Of a stretch of DNA of 10,769 nucleotides, positions 8,001 to 10,769 are shown piece by piece (positions within the stretch are counted from its first letter, which is position 1; each line of letters opens with the position of its first letter). Under the pieces are notes generated by a model. It did no database searches and was not told the DNA's origin. It worked only from the letters and a program-made list of their open reading frames with translations. Origin of the DNA: Leucothrix mucor (GTDB lineage: Bacteria; Pseudomonadota; Gammaproteobacteria; Thiotrichales; Thiotrichaceae); assembly GCA_015662325.1 (NCBI GenBank), contig DQUJ01000120.1, forward strand, positions 1 to 10,769, read 5' to 3'. The position numbers and the translations under genes were made by a program.

Positions 8001-10029
8001 GAACCGCGTCTTCCAATGTTAATACACCTGCAGCCCATGCGGCAGCCACTTCACCGACACTATGCCCGACGACCGCATCTGCCTGCAATCCTTTTGCTTC
8101 CAACACACGCATGAGGCCTACTTGCAGAGCAAATAATAAAGGCTGAGCCACTTCGGTTAAATGTAGTTTTGACTCTTCAACGGGCGCATTAAATTCATCA
8201 AGCAATGAAAAGCTATCTTTTGCTTTTGCACTAAATAATTGGTCAACTTCTTCTATCGCTTCTTTAAAAAGCGGCTCTGTTTTTAATAATTCACAGCCCA
8301 TGCCCTGCCATTGAGAGCCATTACCAGAAAACACCAACGCCAATTTAGCGTTAGTTTTTGATTGGTTATCAACTTTGGTTGCCGTTGCTACGCCGGTGTG
8401 TGTTTCACCTTGCGAAAAGGCATGTAAACGCTCGACCACATCGGCATAATTATCTGCGTGTACAGCAAAGCCATGACTTAATTGCTGGCGTTTAGTGAAA
8501 GCCGACCATGCAACATCTTGATAACGAAAACCGTTCTGTTGTAATAAATCACGGTATTGTCCCGCCATTGCACGTAATGCTTTTGTGCTATTTGCAGAGA
8601 TGAACAACGGTGTTTGGGTAGATTGTGTTTTCTTATTAAAACCACTTTTCTCTGATTTTTGTTTTGTTGATGCTTGTTTTGCTGACGCAGATGAGCCTTT
8701 ATATTCTTCAACAATCACATGTGCATTCGCACCACCAAAACCGAAAGAATTAACTCCCATTAACAATGGTTTTTTACGTGATTTAATCGGCGTTAATTTT
8801 GTAACGACTTCAATGTTATCACCCTTAAAGTCAATATTAGGATTGGGTGTTTCAAAATGAAGCGAGGGTGGTATCGCCTTGTTTTTCAGGCTCATGATAA
8901 CTTTTAATAAACCCGCCATTCCAGAGGCGGTTTCCAAATGCCCTAGATTGGTTTTTGCAGAACCTATCAGCAATGGTTTTTTACGTGGTTTGGCTAATAT
9001 TTTTGAAAAGGCCGCGGCCTCTAAAGGGTCGCCCACTGCTGTACCTGTGCCGTGTGCTTCCAGATACGTTAGATCATCTAGATTAATATTGGCTCTTTCA
9101 TAAACATGTTTCAATAAACTTGCCTGACCTTCAGAGCTTGGTAAGGTAATGCCGTTAGTGCGACCATCACAATTCACGCCCGTATCGACGATCACTGCAT
9201 GAATCGGATCGCCATCGGCTTCTGCGTCTTCCAGCGGTTTTAAAAACAACACCGCAGAACCTTCGGCTCGCACATAGCCATCACCAGACGCATCAAACGC
9301 ACGACAACGTCCACGCGGTGAAAGCATGGACGCTTTGGAGAAACCGACAAAACCGAAAGGGTGAAGCAACATATTCACGCCACCCGTTATCGCCATCGGT
9401 GCATCTCCACTCCAAATAGCATTACACGCTTGATGCAATGCGACTAATGAAGATGAGCAGGCGGTATCAACAGAAACACTAGGTCCGTGTAAATCATACA
9501 CATAAGAAATTCGGTTAGATGCAATACTCGCGGTGTTGCCCGTCATTGAATAAGGGTCTAAAGAACACAAATCATCCATGCGACGATGTGCGTAGTCGGT
9601 ACTAGCAATACCGACGTAAACCGCACACTGAGAACCTGCCAAGGAATCTGGAATTTGTTCGCCGTTTTCGAGTGCTTCCCACGTTAGCTCTAAAAGCAAA
9701 CGCTGTTGAGGATCCATTTGTGCCGCTTCGCGGGGCGATATACCGAAGAAGTCCGCATCAAATTCGTCTACTTGAGGCAATACACCAGCAGAAAAAGTAT
9801 AACTTTTACCCGGCTCTTTTTTATCTGGATGTTTGTAAAAGTCGGTTCCCCAACGATCAGTACTTATTTCGCTGACGACATCTTTACCGTTTTTTAACAC
9901 ATCCCAATATGCTTCTGGAGAGTTTGCTTCTCCTGGGAAACGGCAAGCCATTCCAACGATTGCAATTTTCTTTTTTTTCGACACTTTTTTTGACAAAAGA
10001 ACTGTCCTTGAGAAGATCTCAAAACCCAT
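2014..10029 (-). CDS. Single-module, highly reducing type I polyketide synthase, KS-AT-DH-MT(degenerate)-psiKR-ER-KR-ACP, no thioesterase
   Basis: A 2671-residue protein read from ATG 10029. Domain order: KS about 21-445, AT 563-880, DH 928-1222, methyltransferase-like 1270-1625, structural KR half 1640-1895, ER 1908-2235, catalytic KR 2262-2445, ACP 2535-2612, then an acidic tail. Key residues are present in KS (Cys191, His326, His364), AT (Ser657), DH (His959, Asp1140), ER (NADPH loop near 2056-2063), KR (Lys2373, Ser2397, Tyr2410, Asn2414) and ACP (Ser2572). The methyltransferase SAM motif is eroded. This order is that of fungal highly reducing PKSs and animal fatty acid synthase. It implies iterative elongation with full beta-carbon reduction in the cytosol. 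There is no thioesterase or reductase at the end, so the AONS encoded 5 bases downstream is the likely release enzyme. The start is uncertain: a TTG at 9996 has the better ribosome-binding site. Iterative use, chain length and starter unit are inferences. A phosphopantetheinyl transferase is needed and is not in the window. Confidence 0.95.
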   Translation of the reverse strand: MGFEIFSRTVLLSKKVSKKKKIAIVGMACRFPGEANSPEAYWDVLKNGKDVVSEISTDRWGTDFYKHPDKKEPGKSYTFSAGVLPQVDEFDADFFGISPREAAQMDPQQRLLLELTWEALENGEQIPDSLAGSQCAVYVGIASTDYAHRRMDDLCSLDPYSMTGNTASIASNRISYVYDLHGPSVSVDTACSSSLVALHQACNAIWSGDAPMAITGGVNMLLHPFGFVGFSKASMLSPRGRCRAFDASGDGYVRAEGSAVLFLKPLEDAEADGDPIHAVIVDTGVNCDGRTNGITLPSSEGQASLLKHVYERANINLDDLTYLEAHGTGTAVGDPLEAAAFSKILAKPRKKPLLIGSAKTNLGHLETASGMAGLLKVIMSLKNKAIPPSLHFETPNPNIDFKGDNIEVVTKLTPIKSRKKPLLMGVNSFGFGGANAHVIVEEYKGSSASAKQASTKQKSEKSGFNKKTQSTQTPLFISANSTKALRAMAGQYRDLLQQNGFRYQDVAWSAFTKRQQLSHGFAVHADNYADVVERLHAFSQGETHTGVATATKVDNQSKTNAKLALVFSGNGSQWQGMGCELLKTEPLFKEAIEEVDQLFSAKAKDSFSLLDEFNAPVEESKLHLTEVAQPLLFALQVGLMRVLEAKGLQADAVVGHSVGEVAAAWAAGVLTLEDAVHVIYERSHAQGKTRGVGRMAAAAMSADKVAELIEEFELGSEISIAGINSPKSVTLSGSLDALQTLGDYFSSQSLFYRLLDLDYAFHSPAMNPVKDEIIESLGNLTLSKTSRTYYSTVTGKALQGKKLDATYWWDNIRKPVLFGSAVECLLEDDYQVFLEIGPHPVMRTYVTECAREKEITALAIPTIKRQGETLNAVLNSLYACVLTGCSLDIERAFPEKGEHIDLPRYPWQREKHWYTLTPEGHDLVNRHREHPLLGYRLKEFDALWENQLDPQILHYLSDHVVDGGAVMPAAAYIEMALAASSEWFSTDDNKNKDAKSGDKVPQWEIENIEIRAPIVLDHSKVIRFKLVPKDGSFIITSRDRLTDNPWTENVVGRLLGDINRSEPEAINTATIIKKADHTITSAGHYKLTEAVGLSYGPDFQGVEEVWVSSTGQLGALAKLTKPEQITAEYDQYHLHPAMLDAGFQVLVDIFSGDIEQGKQAALIPVQMGKLYYYHSMQDLSYLKVDIIKQSPQSVLADFYLLDDQGKVLAELKTCRFRGVQLTRSASTLPASYEFKALLMPHLLKGNASPMPEATALVVAARQFLSSKESELQRIRHYQEVLPLFDLIVSMFAWQAIRQLNPTGDEFTLKSLAEQAHIESSKLPLLSRLLSMLVEDDLASYEKGQWLLNVDSDLPAAEDIWLSVLGDSPAYLPELLLLGRCGKHLADVLQHKVTPESLLFSEKSSVQEHLSGASPSNHGMNVALQQTIKDIVADWPANKRLRILEIGGSDTEISQLILPLLPANQCDYVYSHLNDELLLKAGFDLETWHFVHCHNLDLSEFDFSHESVDKDALGDIELGSYDIVIAANTLYQSDDLQKAQRNIKQLLSPKGVLLLLERQADRFMDMTFGLQTDWWTHTTDTNNPVPLLMTANEWRSALKEVGFDAIEPLIEKKAAGDVGAFLIIASHKDEFVTLNSSAINLSEQTQTWMILKDQDDVSNTLAHELEAELKKAGHQIVMVESADKYQRLGPTRFSIDVQSSAENQAKRSANNANNTINKHQGFQHIIETLNKSDIHCDQIVHLMGLQWHDAVSHTLSTAELQSLQNLRCASTVDLIQALQTQDVDHLPQLNLVTSGGAVIADESSVFSFDNNPSQAPLWGLGRVVMNEHPDLNCQLIDLQGMFDAEASSQLLLNELLRSNAKTNEVDTKKPVENEVIVDENVRHVMRMETVTLQSKKSESRVNKSSKAPPFSLIFKTPGQLKNLHWQALPERFVQADEIEIRPHATGLNFRDVMYTMGLLSDEAVENGFAGPTLGMEVSGTIVKVGSAVSEFKEGDQVLGFAPACFSSRVITQTTAITHKPASWSFEEAATIPTTFFTVYYALKHLAQIQPGEKILIHGAAGGVGIAAIQYARYCGAEIFATAGTDEKRDFVRLLGADHVMDSRSLAFSDQIMEITNDEGIDIVLNSLAGEAITRNLSILKPFGRFLELGKRDFYENSKIGLRPFRNNISYFGIDADQLLIERADLANRLFKEMMELFNDGSLRPMPFRNFPASRIHDAFRYMQQSRQVGKVIVSFDDCNTADFIENIKPLHTQEEKLVCNPDGSYLVTGGLSGFGLRTATWLVENGARSLVLISRTAHVSDESKPIIEKLQEQGVRIFTRACDVSDKSALTRLISEIQNEIPPLKGLVHAAMVLEDGLIRNMSQSQLNKVMTPKINGAWNLHKVTKDIDLDFFVMYSSATTYVGNPGQANYVAANSYLESLAHYRKSAGLAASYVAWGAISDVGYLARNEETKEALQSRLGGHALNSEQALKLLEKVILSEKAGAAVIDLDWGVIQRVMPAAGSAKYEELQRMVKASDSDHFEDIQTLIANMNQAEVQDLVVDLLLDEIEQILRLPREKLDTEKSIFDLGMDSLMGMELVLAIEERFAVKLPVMALTEGANIVRIAERITAQLIPDDGSQTEIDENTQKAQSKEDDISIAAARHGHTKDVSQEDAETLSRSLIEDAMQASKD
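2017..2193 (-). other. Acidic C-terminal tail of the PKS (candidate docking element)
   Basis: Residues 2613-2671 after the ACP. By count they hold 15 Asp/Glu against 6 Lys/Arg and no recognisable domain. The last stretch, from about residue 2649, could form a helix. The tail is opposite in charge to the N-terminal extension of the AONS encoded next, so a protein-protein docking role is plausible but unproven. Confidence 0.45.
2194..2427 (-). other. PKS acyl carrier protein (ACP) domain
   Basis: Residues about 2535-2612. The phosphopantetheine attachment residue is Ser2572 in DLGMDSLMGMEL. One ACP copy is seen. It is followed directly by a 59-residue hydrophilic tail and not by a thioesterase, so the chain must be removed by a separate protein. 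Confidence 0.95.
2695..3246 (-). other. PKS ketoreductase (KR) catalytic domain, B-type-like
   Basis: Residues about 2262-2445. The NADPH loop is TGGLSGFG (2267-2274), and the catalytic set is Lys2373, Ser2397, Tyr2410 and Asn2414 with the usual 24-13-4 spacing. The LDD fingerprint of B-type (D-hydroxyl) reductases appears as LED at 2353-2355, which keeps the most conserved final Asp. The A-type Trp is absent. B-type stereochemistry fits a partner DH that needs the D-alcohol. Confidence 0.88.
3325..4308 (-). other. PKS enoylreductase (ER) domain
   Basis: Residues about 1908-2235, of the zinc-independent medium-chain dehydrogenase family. Landmarks are GLNFRDVM (1945-1952), GMEVSG (1973-1978), the NADPH-binding HGAAGGVG (2056-2063), and LNSLAGE with GRFLELGKRD (2142-2151). 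All look intact, so the enoyl intermediates can be reduced to saturated acyl chains. Confidence 0.92.
4345..5112 (-). other. PKS structural (non-catalytic) KR subdomain
   Basis: Residues about 1640-1895, between the methyltransferase and the ER. They show a truncated Rossmann half with LNLVTSGGAV (1788-1797) and APLWGLGRVVMNEHP (1814-1828), which is the usual signature of the KR structural subdomain. No NADPH loop or catalytic Tyr is expected here. Two Asn/Lys/Ser-rich insertions (about 1697-1720 and 1855-1905) look like flexible linkers. Confidence 0.75.
5155..6222 (-). other. C-methyltransferase-like domain with eroded SAM motif
   Basis: Residues about 1270-1625. The surrounding features are typical of PKS C-methyltransferases: YDIVIAANTLY at 1520-1530, the LLSPKGVLLLLE strand at 1545-1556, and the FGLQTDWW helix at 1567-1574. 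The glycine-rich SAM loop, normally LEIGxGxG, reads LEIGGSDT at 1443-1450, so the second and third glycines are replaced by Ser and Thr. The domain is probably structural, like the pseudo-methyltransferase of animal fatty acid synthase. Loss of activity is an inference. Confidence 0.75.
6364..7248 (-). other. PKS dehydratase (DH) domain
   Basis: Residues about 928-1222. It begins at HPLLGYR. The first-hotdog HxxxGxxxxP motif is intact (His959, Gly963, Pro968), and the second catalytic site DxxxQ is Asp1140/Gln1144, preceded by LHPAML. Both catalytic residues are present, so dehydration of the beta-hydroxyacyl intermediate is expected. A hydrophilic stretch rich in Asp and Lys (about 986-1000) sits between the two hotdog halves. 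Confidence 0.9.
7390..8343 (-). other. PKS acyltransferase (AT) domain, predicted malonyl-specific
   Basis: Residues about 563-880. FSGNGSQWQGMG is the oxyanion-loop region, the nucleophile is Ser657 in GHSVGE, and the catalytic His is His762 in YAFHSP. GHS(V/I)GE together with an AFH motif are the usual marks of malonyl-CoA ATs. Methylmalonyl types more often show GHSQGE and YASH. Unbranched extension is therefore expected unless a methyltransferase acts. Confidence 0.85.
8695..9969 (-). other. PKS ketosynthase (KS) domain
   Basis: Residues about 21-445. It opens with the typical IAIVGMACRFPG. The nucleophile is Cys191 in VDTACSSSL, and the decarboxylation histidines are His326 (HGTGT) and His364 (NLGHLE). 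The complete Cys-His-His set marks an elongating KS rather than a decarboxylase-only loading KS. It ends near NSFGFGGANAH. The linker after it (446-475) is rich in Ser, Lys, Gln and Thr. Confidence 0.95.
9994..10009 (-). promoter_or_regulatory. Shine-Dalgarno AAGGA with alternative TTG start for the PKS
   Basis: On the minus strand AAGGA (10009-10005) stands 8 bases before a TTG (9996-9994) in the PKS frame. The ATG at 10029 has only a pyrimidine-rich, non-SD sequence before it. Starting at the TTG would remove 11 residues and give a 2660-residue protein, still complete for the KS domain, which begins about 9 codons later. Confidence 0.4.
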
Positions 10030-10042
10030 TAATTGGTAGGGG

Positions 10043-10071
10043 ATTTTACACGATTTTTAGGGATAAACCAA
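10043..10071 (-). promoter_or_regulatory. Candidate sigma-70 promoter for the PKS operon
   Basis: Reading the minus strand, TTGGTT (10071-10066) and TAAAAT (10048-10043) are separated by 17 bases. The -10 match is good and the -35 match is only TTG. The likely transcription start, near 10036, would leave about 7 leader bases before the ATG at 10029 but about 40 before the TTG at 9996, which fits the TTG start better. In AT-rich DNA such matches arise by chance. Confidence 0.35.
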
Positions 10072-10089
10072 TGCACAAATATCGGTTTA
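10064..10089. repeat. Inverted repeat (9-base arms, 8-base spacer) overlapping the candidate -35
   Basis: The plus-strand arms are TAAACCAAT (10064-10072) and ATCGGTTTA (10081-10089). Eight of nine positions are complementary, and on the minus-strand transcript the ninth is a G-U wobble. One arm contains the candidate -35 hexamer, so it could be a regulator's operator. As RNA it would be a weak hairpin, with no U tract following, so it is a poor terminator. Confidence 0.4.
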
Positions 10090-10133
10090 ATCAAGCAACT
10101 TTTGAATTTAAGCGACTAAAACAGAAAACCAGC

Positions 10134-10769
10134 TTAGAACAAGTCAATCGCCTTCATCATCACAAATACTTGCCACAATGAATTGCCCTTTGTACTCGAG
10201 AAAAACACAGGTTTTTTTGAACCATTAAATTTTTTCTTATGCGATGAATTACCCTTAAATGGATAAATAAAGTTCAAGTTATCATAAGCATAGCGCAGAG
10301 CATCGCGCGTAAAATGATTGTAATCAAACGCTTTATGATACTTCAACATGAGCTGATACAACGGTGACATTCCCAAAGATACATATTCGATACCTTCTTG
10401 TTTGAATATCTCCATAGCGTAAATAAGCAATGAAGCACTCACACCATGTGGAGCATTATCACCGATACGATCTACATTATGATAATAAGCCACAACCTTT
10501 CCAGCGACATAAATAGGATCAAACACAGCAAAACCAATTAATTTATCGTCTTGATACGCCCAAAAATTACGTACGCCTTTTTCATCGCTATAGCGAAAAG
10601 AACGCGTTAAGAAGGAATATTCTTTACCCCCTTTATTTTTTAACCAGTTATCCGACAGGGCTCTGATTTCTTGATGATTTTGGTAATCTTTAACAGGCTG
10701 TTCTTTATATTCCACCCCTTCACGCTGACATTTATTTCGCCACTGGCGAAGCTTACTGCGTTGTTTTCC
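10134..10769 (-). CDS. DUF2156 / MprF C-terminal-like acyl or aminoacyl transferase (partial, N-terminus beyond right edge)
   Basis: The frame is open to the right edge, so the last 211 codons are seen and the true start lies outside. The sequence resembles the C-terminal catalytic domain of phosphatidylglycerol lysyltransferases (MprF) and related DUF2156 proteins, which have a double GNAT fold and usually move an aminoacyl or acyl group to a lipid. Supporting features are NFWAYQDDKLIGFAVFDPI (visible residues 68-86), VVAYYHNVDRIGDNAPHG (92-109), an amphipathic helix, and SLGMSPL (131-137), which matches the family's conserved LGxAPL. The tail (167-190) resembles the MprF FKxKFxPxW region. 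No membrane segment lies in the visible part. A GTG at 10715 could be called a start, but family-like sequence continues before it. The gene lies 104 bases upstream of the PKS on the same strand, so a role in tailoring the same product is plausible but not shown. Confidence 0.75.
   Translation of the reverse strand, partial: GKQRSKLRQWRNKCQREGVEYKEQPVKDYQNHQEIRALSDNWLKNKGGKEYSFLTRSFRYSDEKGVRNFWAYQDDKLIGFAVFDPIYVAGKVVAYYHNVDRIGDNAPHGVSASLLIYAMEIFKQEGIEYVSLGMSPLYQLMLKYHKAFDYNHFTRDALRYAYDNLNFIYPFKGNSSHKKKFNGSKKPVFFSSTKGNSLWQVFVMMKAIDLF

Larger units (their letters stand above)
10030..10133. other. Intergenic region between the DUF2156 gene and the PKS gene
   Basis: These 104 bases are AT-rich and hold no open frame of note. 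They contain the inverted repeat and candidate promoter described separately. No strong GC-rich stem followed by a T run is visible after the DUF2156 stop, so read-through from the upstream gene into the PKS is possible. Confidence 0.7.

Noticed and set aside
10109..10136. Possible terminator hairpin after the DUF2156 stop (TAAGC...GCTTA)
   Set aside because: The stem is only 5 base pairs with an 18-base loop and no T run follows it on the minus strand.
10134..10715. GTG at 10715 as the true start of the DUF2156 protein
   Set aside because: The frame stays open to the right edge and the codons before the GTG look like continuing protein sequence, and DUF2156 domains are longer than 193 residues. 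The gene is treated as partial.
1..10769. CRISPR array, tRNA, rRNA, transposon ends or attachment sites
   Set aside because: Nearly the whole window is coding sequence of four genes. No spaced direct repeats, cloverleaf-like sequence or transposase frame was seen.

Overview
The window is the middle of a specialised-metabolite locus read entirely on the minus strand. Four protein genes run in the same direction: the 3' part of a DUF2156 (MprF C-terminal-like) acyl/aminoacyl-transferase gene at the right edge, an 8-kb single-module iterative-type polyketide synthase (PKS), a PLP-dependent alpha-oxoamine synthase (AONS), and the 5' part of a folate-dependent formyltransferase gene cut by the left edge. 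No RNA gene, insertion sequence, integrase or CRISPR array was seen. Open frames on the plus strand are shadows of the large genes.

The organism looks like a low-to-medium G+C Gram-negative bacterium (about 40% G+C judged by eye), perhaps a gammaproteobacterium. This rests only on base composition, compact bacterial gene layout and the general look of the proteins. There is no phylogenetic marker in the window, so the placement is weak.

Layout, in transcription order: DUF2156 gene (10769 to 10134, 5' end outside the window); a 104-base intergenic region (10133 to 10030) with a candidate promoter and a hairpin-type inverted repeat; the PKS gene (10029 to 2014), with domains KS-AT-DH-(degenerate methyltransferase)-structural KR-ER-KR-ACP and no thioesterase; the AONS gene (2008 to 623), only 5 bases after the PKS stop; and the formyltransferase gene (597 to beyond 1), 25 bases further on.

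Proposed joint function: the PKS, with what look like intact KS, AT, DH, ER, KR and ACP active sites and a malonyl-type AT, would build a largely reduced acyl chain on its ACP. With no thioesterase, the AONS would release the chain by decarboxylative condensation with an amino acid, giving a long-chain alpha-amino ketone, the chemistry of serine palmitoyltransferase and of fungal fumonisin-type PKS release. The formyltransferase carries the Asn-His-Asp catalytic set and could N-formylate the new amine. The DUF2156 protein could add an acyl or aminoacyl group. The PKS-AONS link is well supported by sequence and spacing. The formylation step and the DUF2156 role are inference from gene order.
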